DNA from: a virus
Direction: 5' to 3' (one strand)
IMG/VR virus record: IMGVR_UViG_3300022200_008430
Span: 1-21,557 of that record
DNA length: 21,557 bases
Below are positions 7,641 through 17,700 of the stretch, one piece after another; position 1 is the first letter of the stretch; the number at the start of each line of letters is the position of its first letter. The notes beneath the pieces were generated by a model. The model did no database searches and was not told where the DNA came from. It was given only the letters and a program-made list of their open reading frames with translations. The position numbers were made by a program, and so were the translations under genes.

Positions 7641-8648
7641 TTATCTTTGTGTTCTAATGAGTTCTACTGGTACTGTAATTGACAATCCAGTTGTATTTCC
7701 TACGATTCTAATGCTCGTCTGAATAACGTCTACATTAACAGAAGTTCCAGCATAACCAGTTACCTGACTTGTTCTGTAGTTAGTGAAAATGTAATTTTGA
7801 TTCGTTTGGGTTACAACAAAAGAAGGTGATATAACGCTATCAGTACTAGGACCGGCAAAAGTTGCTGCTGGATTTGTTGCTTTGGGCAGGAACAATGTTG
7901 GTTCTGTAGATGTTGTTACATCATACACTCTTAAGTTATCATCTCCTGAAAAGACGTTTGATTTTGCTGCTGGTGTAGCGATTGTTGAACCAGCTATGTT
8001 GTTTCCTAAGCCTGCTGGCGCGGTGAGCGCTCCCCCAGTTGTGATTGTTGTACCGGGGACAACTAGCTTAATAAACCTATCGTCAACTATAATTGAGTAT
8101 TGAGTCTCGTCTAAGTTAGAATCAACCTGTGAGAGTGTTGTTAAAATTGGATCACCAGCATCAGCGTTATTAATACCTAGAGGAGTTCTTAATCTCAAAG
8201 TATTTACTGAGCCGTCAGCAGTTCTGGCATCCATAAAACCATCTTGTAACGCAACACTAGATGTTTCTGTGAAAGCGTCATAAGTGATATCATCAGCGAT
8301 TAGGGCATAAGCGCCTCTGCCGCTAGCAAACCCTAACTGTCCGACACTTGATGTATCACTTCTTAACTCTGGTAGGTAAAGTAAGTTTTGGTTTGCTATG
8401 GAAAACAATTTATGTTTTAGAGAAATGGAGGCATCAGTGTGGGCAATCTCTACTGGTAGGGCTAAAAGATCTAAATCAAAGTAAGCTGAGCCGCTAGAGT
8501 TTGTTTTATCATATAGACCATAATTGATCTCATCATCGCCTAAAGCGAACTTTGCTACCTTGAAAGTTCCTGCTGCCAGTCTCTTTCTTCCTTCGTCTGT
8601 CAAGACGGTATCTAGTAAAATATCGCCTGAGTTATCTAAAAATGCCAT
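7641..8648 (-). CDS. Phage virion protein with N-terminal LTxEGR...GxFK domain
   Basis: This 335-residue protein opens with a compact conserved domain: DILLDTVLTDEGRKRLAAG (9-27), then FALGDDEINY (34-43). This is familiar from virion proteins of large aquatic phages. The same domain starts the 281-residue protein encoded at 13951-14796; the two align without gaps over residues 11-43 with 15 identities. The middle is Ser/Thr/Asp-rich and likely beta-structured. The C-terminus (about 305-330, VIQTSIRIVGNTTGLSITVPV) looks like a closing beta-strand module. It is the first gene after a 58-base gap and has the strongest ribosome binding site here, so it may head a transcript running through the two paralogous virion genes into the DNA-metabolism genes. 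Structural role is inferred from family and neighbours. Confidence 0.75.
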   Translation of the reverse strand: MAFLDNSGDILLDTVLTDEGRKRLAAGTFKVAKFALGDDEINYGLYDKTNSSGSAYFDLDLLALPVEIAHTDASISLKHKLFSIANQNLLYLPELRSDTSSVGQLGFASGRGAYALIADDITYDAFTETSSVALQDGFMDARTADGSVNTLRLRTPLGINNADAGDPILTTLSQVDSNLDETQYSIIVDDRFIKLVVPGTTITTGGALTAPAGLGNNIAGSTIATPAAKSNVFSGDDNLRVYDVTTSTEPTLFLPKATNPAATFAGPSTDSVISPSFVVTQTNQNYIFTNYRTSQVTGYAGTSVNVDVIQTSIRIVGNTTGLSITVPVELIRTQR

Positions 8649-8706
8649 CTATTTTCTCCTTTAAATAAATAGTGGTTTAACACTTTAATTATCTCCCAAC
8701 TTATAT
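8649..8706 (-). promoter_or_regulatory. 58-base leader with AAAGGAG ribosome binding site and weak late-promoter-like element
   Basis: This is one of only two gaps longer than 15 bases. On the minus strand AAAGGAG (8662-8656) lies 7 bases before the ATG at 8648, a near-perfect ribosome binding site. At the upstream edge, CATAAATA (8711-8704) overlaps the stop of the preceding gene and differs at one base from the T4-type late promoter TATAAATA. AT-rich DNA produces such matches by chance, and no phage late sigma factor is visible here. A possible weak stem AGTG/CACT lies between. The ribosome binding site is firm; the promoter is tentative. Confidence 0.4.
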
Positions 8707-11697
8707 TTATGCCTCAGAGATTTCTTCATCTATCAATTCCGAATACTGTTCTATCTGTTTTAATAGAGCTTTTGTCTGTATTGGCTGTACCTTTTGTGTG
8801 TACTTTAAATTTATGTCAAAGACTCTTTTACTCTTCTTTGAGCGAACTCTAATTTTAAATTTAGGTGGTTGACCGCCTGGATTTAGTTGAGTACCATCAG
8901 GAAATACAGTTGTGGTATATACTCCCGATACGCCATCTCCAATTGAAGAGGCATCAACAGGCTGTAGCTGTTCAAAACTGGGCTTAACTTTAAGAAGTTT
9001 TTGAAAAGTCTTTGTAATAACTTTCTCATCTTCTACTGGATACTCATAAATGTTAATCTTTGCGTAAACATATCCAGAGTCCTCCACAACTTCAACTTCG
9101 TAAGTGAAGGAGGCATTAGAGTATAGCCCAACAATATCTCTACTAATAAAGGTATAGTAATATTTTTGATTTGGGATTACATTGCTTATGTAAGCTGTCT
9201 CACCATTTAAATAATCCAAGACAAACTTTTCACCATTATCAACTAAGTCTTGTAAACTTGTTGGTGGTCTATCTAATTTTCTAGCGTGTATTTCTGATAA
9301 ATCGTTTTCAGATCTAACAAGAACCATACCAGAGTCTAGATTAGGTTGAATTTCTTTAGATTTTGCTTTAACCTTTTCAACTAGTGATTTACCACCACTA
9401 ACATTTAAAGTATTGAATGCTGCGTCAGGCTTAACAGCTAGATAATCAAACTGAACAGACTCATCAAATCTAATCTTTATTTTATTATTCACATCGGCTA
9501 AAGCAACAAATGTGGCGTCTGGAGCTACTGGGGCTACATCAATATTATCCACTTCTAGACTTGGCTGTAATGGTAATTCAAAAATTCTTGATGAGTTGCT
9601 TTCAAATAGATCGAAATCAAATCTATCAAAAAATTCTTTTTGAGGTTCTTGAATTTCAATGAAAGATATTAAATTTTGATTAGGGTTAAAAAATACATCA
9701 TACTTTGAATTTATCTCTTCTCGTATACCGCTTAGAGAATATTTAAATTTATCAAACACGCCGTTTACAGGAGCTTGTCCTATTTGTCTTATTGTTAATT
9801 GTGAGGCAGTTGCTCTTCTTTGTATGTAATAATAAATAAAAATATCTTCACCAGTTTCAAAACTACGAGTTCGTTGACTAGCAATAAATTGAATTTTTCC
9901 AGTAGGTATTACATATTGATCTTGACTTAAGCCAGAAAACGGTACGCCTATTTTATAAAGTGTTCCTGGGAATGGTTGATAATCGCCATCTGGAATTTCT
10001 GGTAATATAGTGTCTATCCTTGCTTCAGTTTCAACAATCTCTGGGAACGCAAATCTCTGGAGTTCTTTTTTGGTTGTTAAAGTTAAGTTATCATAGTAAT
10101 AAAACTTACCATCAACATTATAAACACCAAGCAATGTATAGTAATATGTTTTTCCATAGATTATCTGAGAGTCAAAAATTCTTACCTGTTGTGAATCTTC
10201 TCTCAAGCGAATTGGGATATGATATGTCTGAACAACAGAGTCAAGCCAGTTTTGGTATAAATTTGGGTTTAAGGGCTGTTCGCTTTTAACAAGCTTTAAG
10301 CCAACAAGCCTTCCTCTTCTCACCAAGTTGTCTTGAACTGACCCATACGAGTAGCCTTTGCCTAAACTATCAACTGGCATAGCGCCTTTAAATAAGTTAG
10401 CCATTGTTACATTTTGAGGATTCTCAACGGCAAAAGTTTTTGCTGAAAACTTGTCAAAATTAAATGGAGTGGATAGTAGTGTAAAAATAGGAAATTGAGT
10501 ATTGCCAGCGGTATATTTTAATGAATCAAAATATTTTTCATAATCTTGTAATGAAGAGTCAGCAAGAAAGCTTGTTACCGCTGTTGCTAATTGTTCTTTT
10601 AGTGACTTTTGCTTTTCGATTCTTTCGTTATACAAAGCTAGTTGTTTTATAATTGATGCGTTTGAATTAGCTGAATTGTCTCTAAAGCTTGCTGCGTCAT
10701 TAACAGTAAATCCATAGTAGCGGACAATGTAATTCGCAAACCCAGTAATTAAACCTTTAGTTTTTGTATTGCTAATTCCATCTAACTCACTTAAGAAATA
10801 ATCTAAAATAGCAGCATCATATTGACTTATGCATTCTTGAATTGAGCTAATTGAGACATCATTTATCTTAGGAGTCGCTGGACTAGTTGTGTATGTAATT
10901 ACGCTTGTACTATTCTCAACCGGTGGAACTTGTATAGTTACAACGTTGTAGGCTTTATCAATACCAATGTCGCCTTCGCCACCTTCAGCTTCTATGTTTT
11001 TTTCTATTGAATCTGTCTGATTTGTAAAATAAATTAAATTTTGTAATTTAGAGATTGGATCTTTCGATAGTTCATTTTCGTTATCCGCTTTTACTTGCCA
11101 CTCTTGGTAGTTAGTCGCCAATTCAGTTTGTTTAGAGATTAACTCTAATTCACCATCTACTTTTGTTGTTTTAAAAGCATAGGCAAATTTCAGTGTTGTT
11201 TCGTCTTTATCTGGATTTAACTCACCGCCAGTGAAAAAATCATCGTTACTAGAGATGTCTGTTTTTTGTAGTTCTCTTGCTACAGTTCTTACAGACAAAG
11301 AAAAACTATCTTTACGTTCAATTCCTTCAGGTTCAAAGTTGTAGTCTTGAAACATTTGACCTGCCTGGGTTGTTTCAGCTTTTGAATCTAATGTCGCAAA
11401 TTTTTCTATCAACTGTTTATGAATAGCGTCTGGTATTTGATCAGCCGTTAAATTATTCACGCCGATCTTGATTGAAAATTTATTATCGCTTTCCTGAGTG
11501 AAAGTACAAAATCTTAAAGCATCGATGGCTAAGTTTAAGTCATTATCATTGGTGAGCGCCTTTTCAGACTGAGAGCCTTTGTAAATTAAATAATTTAAAA
11601 ATAACTTTCTCAACTCATCTGATGAAACCACAGTTCCATCGCTACTAAGATAGTGATCAAAAATAAGTCTATTTGGTGGATTGAAGTCTGTCGTCAT
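8707..11697 (-). CDS. Large phage virion protein with FN3-like segments
   Basis: This 996-residue protein is not matched to a named family. The N-terminal third (about 1-230) is mixed and acidic. A helical stretch lies around 290-400 (NERIEKQKSLKEQL region). Two segments look like fibronectin type III or similar beta-sandwich ends: YGKTYYYTLLGVYNVDGKFY near 515 and PNQKYYYTFISRDIVGLYSN near 850. The C-terminus is basic (KFKIRVRSKKSKRVFD) followed by an acidic helix. There is no signal peptide or membrane segment. The ATG at 11697 starts one base after the previous stop (TAA-A-ATG), with no clear ribosome binding site. Size, composition and its place among virion genes suggest a tail, baseplate or fibre component. 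That is inference. Confidence 0.65.
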   Translation of the reverse strand: MTTDFNPPNRLIFDHYLSSDGTVVSSDELRKLFLNYLIYKGSQSEKALTNDNDLNLAIDALRFCTFTQESDNKFSIKIGVNNLTADQIPDAIHKQLIEKFATLDSKAETTQAGQMFQDYNFEPEGIERKDSFSLSVRTVARELQKTDISSNDDFFTGGELNPDKDETTLKFAYAFKTTKVDGELELISKQTELATNYQEWQVKADNENELSKDPISKLQNLIYFTNQTDSIEKNIEAEGGEGDIGIDKAYNVVTIQVPPVENSTSVITYTTSPATPKINDVSISSIQECISQYDAAILDYFLSELDGISNTKTKGLITGFANYIVRYYGFTVNDAASFRDNSANSNASIIKQLALYNERIEKQKSLKEQLATAVTSFLADSSLQDYEKYFDSLKYTAGNTQFPIFTLLSTPFNFDKFSAKTFAVENPQNVTMANLFKGAMPVDSLGKGYSYGSVQDNLVRRGRLVGLKLVKSEQPLNPNLYQNWLDSVVQTYHIPIRLREDSQQVRIFDSQIIYGKTYYYTLLGVYNVDGKFYYYDNLTLTTKKELQRFAFPEIVETEARIDTILPEIPDGDYQPFPGTLYKIGVPFSGLSQDQYVIPTGKIQFIASQRTRSFETGEDIFIYYYIQRRATASQLTIRQIGQAPVNGVFDKFKYSLSGIREEINSKYDVFFNPNQNLISFIEIQEPQKEFFDRFDFDLFESNSSRIFELPLQPSLEVDNIDVAPVAPDATFVALADVNNKIKIRFDESVQFDYLAVKPDAAFNTLNVSGGKSLVEKVKAKSKEIQPNLDSGMVLVRSENDLSEIHARKLDRPPTSLQDLVDNGEKFVLDYLNGETAYISNVIPNQKYYYTFISRDIVGLYSNASFTYEVEVVEDSGYVYAKINIYEYPVEDEKVITKTFQKLLKVKPSFEQLQPVDASSIGDGVSGVYTTTVFPDGTQLNPGGQPPKFKIRVRSKKSKRVFDINLKYTQKVQPIQTKALLKQIEQYSELIDEEISEA

Positions 11698-11698
11698 T

Positions 11699-13954
11699 TT
11701 AAGCTTCTAAAATAAAATACCTGTTGTAAATAGATGTTTGTAATAATTCAGGTGTCTTTATGCCTAATGATTCATTTGTGTAATAATCAATTTGACACAT
11801 ATATTTTTCACCTGCCTCTAATCCTGATAAAACCTCATCAGTTAATAGAACATAATCGTTTTGTTCTGGTAGCAAGATTGTTACTTTGAATAATGATTTA
11901 AACATAAAGTAAATTATTCCATATACCACAAAACTTTTGTACAACTCATCTTTACTTAAGAACTCTGGGTTATTAAGTTCGTTTCTATAGTATTTGTATA
12001 AAAATAAAGATTGAATTGGTAAAGTATCAATGTTCAACTCAGCCTGTTCGTAGATTCGATAAAATTCATAGAACCTTTTTAAAAAGAATGGCTCTAAGCG
12101 ATTAAAGATTGTAAAAGCAAATAAGTTATTCCCTAAAAAGTTTGTTGGGTTTACTTCAGACTGTCTAGATCCGTTATTTCTTTGATCGGATGGGCTTACA
12201 TTGTCCACGCACAAATCTGTTCTAAGAGTTGCTGGAATCTCAAATGTCTTAATTATATTGGACGTACTTTGTAGATATGCTTCTCTGTCTGCTTCGGTTT
12301 TTAGATTTGGGACTTGAGACACCACTAAAGAATTTAAGTGAAATGTTAATTGCTCACTTTTTTGTTCGGTATAAAACTCGCTCTCTGTCACTTTTTCTAG
12401 ATTGTCTGCTAATGATAATTTAAGATCGTATCTTATATCGTTAGCAATAATCTCATCCATTGCCCTTACATATTGTAGCAAATCATCATATGAGAAGTCA
12501 TAAAAAACGTTTTTATCATTTGACAAGACCTTCTTATCTCTAACATAGTATGATTCGGCGCTAAGGTAACTTAGGGCTAGTGACTCTAAATCTGCTGTCT
12601 GTGTTCCTGATTTTGTATCGACCTCTGGTCCAACATCTTCATTAAAATACTTTTGGATCTCTAAGCCTGCTCTTTCTCTATAGGCTGAAATATCAATTGA
12701 ATTTATGGAGCTTTGTTGTTCGTTGAAAGTTATAACGTCCACAGCCCTTTCAGCATCTTTTACATCGATGGTTTTATCGTAATCTCTTTGGAGAGTGATT
12801 ATTTTTGAGTTTGATCTTTTTTCGTAATCAGTTGTTTGGTTAACCAAGTCTGTTATCTGCTTATTTACGTCCTTTAAATACTCTTTTAAAGCTGAGTTGA
12901 CTGCGATTGTATCACTGTTATTGTAGATAAATAATCTATCTTTTAGATCGTCCGAATTAGAAGAAATAATTCCATTTAAACCATCAAGAGTTTTTACAAT
13001 CTTATCTCTTTCGACACTGATAAATGGAACCAAATCTGTTCTTAATGAAGTGATAAAGGTTCTTTCTTCTTCTAACTTTGGTATCAAAGAAGTACTAGCG
13101 TATTCTGTGACTCCATCAATCATGCCAACTTCAATATTAAAGCTAAAATTCTCTTTCTTAAACTCATTACCAAACAATGTAAAATTGCCTTGGTATAAAG
13201 TTCCAAATACGTTTTCTAAGCCGGTTATTCCTGGCTGTTCTACATTAAAAGACATTTTGTCTTCTGAATTGTAAACGTAAGTGTTGACTTGTTTAATAAA
13301 ATTATTATCTGACAGGTAGTTGTTGAAATCTTGGTCTTCATTCAAAAATGGCAAAAAGTTATTATCTTTAAAATAGCCTTCTTGGTCTACTCCAAAAAAT
13401 ACAACAACATTTTTGTTTTTCTTTAAAATGTAAAAAAGATCAGAAATGTAACTTTGATTATATTTGTCTTTCTGACCTTCCAAGCTTTGCTGATAAAGCA
13501 TTTCTTTTTGTGTCTGTACCGATGTAGAGACTGCGTTTGAATTAACAATTCTAAGATCTGCGAAGTTGTTTGTTGTGATGTTGTTATTTTCTACCAAGCT
13601 TTGATTAAAAGTTTTTTGATATTTTGATAAAAGAAGCTCTTCTTTGTTATAGAAAGTTATGTAAACGTATACATTCCCAACAGGAATATCTGTTTGTACT
13701 TGTAAATTAATCTGCCCATCAGTCAAATAGTCATCAAGAGAATATTCTTTTGCTTCTTCAAAGTTTGGAGATTCGGTGATAGAAGATAAAAATACCACTT
13801 TAAAGTATAAAGGCGTTCCAATTCCTTCCTCTTCAACTGAGAACGTAGAGTCTATAAAACTTTTTACCCCGTCAAATTTATATTCAAAAGAGGTAGCTTC
13901 AACGTTCAAAGTCGCATCTGATAAAAAAGTATTTTCGTTTAGTACATTCATCAT
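11699..13954 (-). CDS. Phage virion-associated protein of unknown function
   Basis: This 751-residue acidic protein is not one I recognise. The first 125 residues are beta-rich (FKVVFLSSITE, GNVYVYITFYNKEEL). The middle (about 310-430) has long charged helices such as LKEYLKDVNKQITDL. The C-terminal part (about 610-700) is Phe/Tyr-rich (RFYEFYRIYEQAELN, then LFLYKYYRNEL). No catalytic motif, signal peptide or membrane segment is evident. The start overlaps the preceding stop as ATGA, and a second ATG follows immediately, so either of two adjacent codons may be used. The following gene begins one base after its stop. It is probably a structural or assembly protein, judged only from its position in an unbroken series of virion genes. 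Confidence 0.55.
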   Translation of the reverse strand: MMNVLNENTFLSDATLNVEATSFEYKFDGVKSFIDSTFSVEEEGIGTPLYFKVVFLSSITESPNFEEAKEYSLDDYLTDGQINLQVQTDIPVGNVYVYITFYNKEELLLSKYQKTFNQSLVENNNITTNNFADLRIVNSNAVSTSVQTQKEMLYQQSLEGQKDKYNQSYISDLFYILKKNKNVVVFFGVDQEGYFKDNNFLPFLNEDQDFNNYLSDNNFIKQVNTYVYNSEDKMSFNVEQPGITGLENVFGTLYQGNFTLFGNEFKKENFSFNIEVGMIDGVTEYASTSLIPKLEEERTFITSLRTDLVPFISVERDKIVKTLDGLNGIISSNSDDLKDRLFIYNNSDTIAVNSALKEYLKDVNKQITDLVNQTTDYEKRSNSKIITLQRDYDKTIDVKDAERAVDVITFNEQQSSINSIDISAYRERAGLEIQKYFNEDVGPEVDTKSGTQTADLESLALSYLSAESYYVRDKKVLSNDKNVFYDFSYDDLLQYVRAMDEIIANDIRYDLKLSLADNLEKVTESEFYTEQKSEQLTFHLNSLVVSQVPNLKTEADREAYLQSTSNIIKTFEIPATLRTDLCVDNVSPSDQRNNGSRQSEVNPTNFLGNNLFAFTIFNRLEPFFLKRFYEFYRIYEQAELNIDTLPIQSLFLYKYYRNELNNPEFLSKDELYKSFVVYGIIYFMFKSLFKVTILLPEQNDYVLLTDEVLSGLEAGEKYMCQIDYYTNESLGIKTPELLQTSIYNRYFILEA

Positions 13955-14796
13955 TCTGGTTCAGGCTCACATAGTTCTTCTGGATCGGCTACTATCTCTG
14001 AATAAATATCTTTTGTTTTGAAATTACTTTCAAATCTAGCTTCTTCATCAAGCAATACATTGAAATATTTTTCAACAGAATCTGGACTATCAATATTTTC
14101 TTCATCAAAATAAAGTCTTTTCAACTTGTATTGATCCTGGGAAGCCCCATTTGGCTTCAATATTTCAAATACCTCTATCTCAAACTCTCTAGCTTCTGCT
14201 GGTTCAAAAACATTTAGCTCCTCTAAAAATATGAAAAGGTCCTCATTTCTATTATCAAAATACAATCTAGTTCTGTTACCACCGTTAGCTAGTTCTTCAG
14301 TATATTGATAAAGTTTGTAGTTGACGTTAACATTAAATTGAGGAATTCTTTCTTCAAAAGTGTTAACAGATTTGAGAGTACCACTTGATGTTTGTTCATC
14401 GTTTAAATTAGTTAAAAAGATATCTTTTTGAGAAGTTGAAAAAACATCTGGTAAATAAGGGCTTTCATTAAATGAAATCTGCCATGCTGGGGCATATTCA
14501 TTTTGTATTTGATAACTTCCTATTGGATTTTTAAGAAGATTTGTATTATCATTTGTGATAGTACCACCCAAATCATTAATCTGATCTATAGATGGTATTG
14601 CTTTATCATATAAACCATCTTTAATTCTTTGCTTAGAAGCATTCTGAACCTCGTCATTATCTGCTTCATAAACAATATCAGCGTCATAAAATTCATAGTA
14701 GGCTGGCTTAAATTTGCCCTTAGCCATGAATTCGCGACCTTCGCGGGTCAGAATAACGTCTAATACTTCTTGTTTTTTATCAAAAATATCAGCCAT
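13951..14796 (-). CDS. Phage virion protein sharing the N-terminal LTxEGR...GxFK domain
   Basis: This 281-residue, strongly acidic protein begins with VLDVILTREGREFMAKGKFK (11-30) and FYDADIVY (36-43), the same short domain that begins the 335-residue protein encoded at 7641-8648. The rest differs. A middle segment (about 140-230) is beta-like and acidic (VNVNYKLYQYTEEL, then FEIEVFEILKPNG), and the C-terminus ends in an acidic tail (DPEELCEPEPE). The start overlaps the stop of the giant virion gene by one base (TAATG). The stop overlaps the next start as ATGA. A shared N-terminal domain on otherwise different proteins suggests a common attachment site in the particle. The function is otherwise unknown. 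Confidence 0.7.
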   Translation of the reverse strand: MADIFDKKQEVLDVILTREGREFMAKGKFKPAYYEFYDADIVYEADNDEVQNASKQRIKDGLYDKAIPSIDQINDLGGTITNDNTNLLKNPIGSYQIQNEYAPAWQISFNESPYLPDVFSTSQKDIFLTNLNDEQTSSGTLKSVNTFEERIPQFNVNVNYKLYQYTEELANGGNRTRLYFDNRNEDLFIFLEELNVFEPAEAREFEIEVFEILKPNGASQDQYKLKRLYFDEENIDSPDSVEKYFNVLLDEEARFESNFKTKDIYSEIVADPEELCEPEPE

Positions 14797-17700
14797 TATT
14801 CATCATCTCCTTCATATTCTAGTCCTAAATCAACTTTTGCCATTTCAATTAATGAGTAGAAGTCATGTGGATAGTTGTAACCAAAGATAGAATTCACAGG
14901 CTCAGTTCCATAAATTGATTTATTCTTAATCTCGCTGTAAGTCAAGTTTCTACGATATTTCGCCTTAAATATCTTAAATCTCATTTCTTTTGGTAGCTTA
15001 CCACCAAATAGGTCATTATTTAAAACGCTTGGGCTGATAATTTCACCCTCTTTAATATCATGAGTTATATTAAACTTCTCCATTGAGACTTTTGTACCAG
15101 CGCTGGGTAGAACACCTTGCCACCATTTAGAAAGATCTTCTTGGTTTAAATCTTGTGTTACTTCAAAAATATACATTGCGAAAGGTGGTAAAATTGGACC
15201 ATAATCATCCTGTTCCAATCTACGATCAGCGGCATCTCTCTTTAGCATATAATTTAATTTTGGTGGTAAAATCAACTCTCTTTGTAAAGCCAGCATATTT
15301 GATAAAGTACTTCTGTTTTCTTTATCGATATTTGAATATGCTCTTTCAAATTGATCTACTGGATAGTGAAAGAATACCTCTTCTTCACACTCGTTCGTTA
15401 CAAATGGGACTACAACTAAAAATTCTTTTAATTTAGTACTCTCAGCTAACTGGCTTACAACCTTTTGCTCTGCTTCAAAACCAACTGCTTCAGCTAAAGA
15501 TCCAGTGGTTCTAGCCACCTCTGTCCCTGGTCCTCTTACAAACAACTTCAATCCACTATTTGTATCAGTTGAATATTGATGCCAGACTCCTCTGTTAATA
15601 TCGTCATCTGCCGTTCCATCGCCGCCATCAGTTCCATCATACTTAATCGCTGTTACTCCGACATAGTTATGAACTGGGCATTCCCATCTTAAAGTTGGTG
15701 TCCACTGTGATTCATTGTTTGAAGCAAATAAATCAACGCCAGCTTCAATAGTCATAAACGGAGAGCTTGAATTAACTGATGATTCTCCGTAGCCATATGT
15801 TGCTGCTGCGTTCGAATCAACCATTTGTTTATTCTTATATGTTTTTGTTGAATAGTATAAAATATCGTTTAAAGTGGGGTCTCTTTCTGTTACAGCGGTT
15901 CTAAAAGAATTATAATCAAAATTTAATGTAACAATTGCTTCATTTTGAGCCCATGATGCTGCTGGATCTATTGCTCCCTCAACCCTTGTTGCTGAAACTG
16001 ATCCGAACTGTCTATTCCAGGTTGTAAGAGAAGAAGTTTGTGACTGATAAAAACAAGAATGTACAATATATGGAAAACCATTTGCCGATGGATCGTCGTG
16101 GTTTGTAAAGTCAGGCTTCTTAGAAACTACAATATCCATTGAGTAGTTATCAAAATTGCCCTGTGAAAAGGTCCACTCTGATACGGGCTTGCTTTTAATT
16201 GATGTTAAAGTTGAGTTCTGAACAAAAGTATCCACTACACCAGCATAAAAGTTTGATGCTGCTAGGGCGTACTTTGGATCAATATATCCGATAGAAGCTG
16301 TAGAATTAAACTGGTTTTCAAAGTCATTTTCTATGATAGAAGAAGACACATTTATGTGTGTTGCTGGATCTATAATAGCCTCAAAAGGAATTCTATTCCA
16401 TTTTTGAGTGGTAGAATCTGGATTTATTTCTGTTGGATCTAATGGATTTGTTATGCTTCCACTTATCCAATTGGCGCTATCAATAGCAACGCCAGCCCTG
16501 ATTGAGCCATATGTTAATCTAGAAAATATAACATTGTTTAATGTTTGAAAAGTTGCTGCCGATCCTGCTAGGCTTACATTAGGACCAATTGATGAACTAA
16601 ACAAAGTAGATAATTGTAAAGTTCTTTGTGAAGGATAAAAGCCATCATATGGTAGTAGCTTTTTAGCTGCGCTCAAATTAATTGAGATTTTTTTAGCATC
16701 CCTTTCTTGGATGTTTCTTACAATTTCAATTGCTGGAATGTCGTCAGAGTGAGCGTATGTCTCTAGGAAGCTCTCATTATTGTCCGTTGTTTGACTGCCT
16801 GTTAGTGATAGGGATTGGTAGCTGTTGTTAGATAGATCATAACCATTATCAACAATGTCGCCAATATGTTCAGAAATTTTATACTCTGGTACAATTGAAT
16901 GATCCTTTGCTATGATTCTTAATTCACTATTCCAAATTGAATAATTATCGTCAAAAGCTCCCTGACCAGCAGAATCGCTAGTTCCAAATTGTACTGTATT
17001 TCTTGGAGAGCTAGCAGTCACATAAGTATAGTCTCCTACAGTTAAATTATATAATTGATATCTACCAAATCTAACGTTTAAATCACCAAGTACTTGACCC
17101 GGCTCTTGATTGATGTTCATCAATTCGCCGCGATGTGAAGGAATTGACGCGTCCTCACCAACATCCATGGACCAAAATGAGAAAGGCTGATAGCTAGCGC
17201 CTTGTTGTGATCCATTTAGATTTGCGACTCTGTTATCAAGACTATCTCTCCAATTAAAAGAAAAACTGCTTCTATCTCTTGCTTTTGATAAGTAAGCGTT
17301 TGTCTCTTTTGGATAAATTGTTTCACCATAAACAACAGAATTTAGTTTAACAGCGTTATTACCTTTTGTGTAAAGGCTAGATACCGCGTTAAATAAAGAT
17401 TGTCTCTTGTCTAAATTTTTAAAGTTCTTTAAACGATCAGGGTTATCAATCTTACTACCACTGTAATCATAGTAGTTGCCGTAAAAATCGTAGTTATTAG
17501 CATAAGTGTAATAAAGTAGCAAATCTTTTTCTATCTTTTCACCGCCGACAACCTCTTCAGATTTTACATTATGTATTACTGGTTTGTATTTTGAAGATAC
17601 TGGAGAGTGATTAATTCTTATTTCACCGGGCTCTGTACCGGCTATAATCAAATTATTGTTTCTTAAATACGTTGCTACAGGATGTTGTCCAGTTCTTAAC

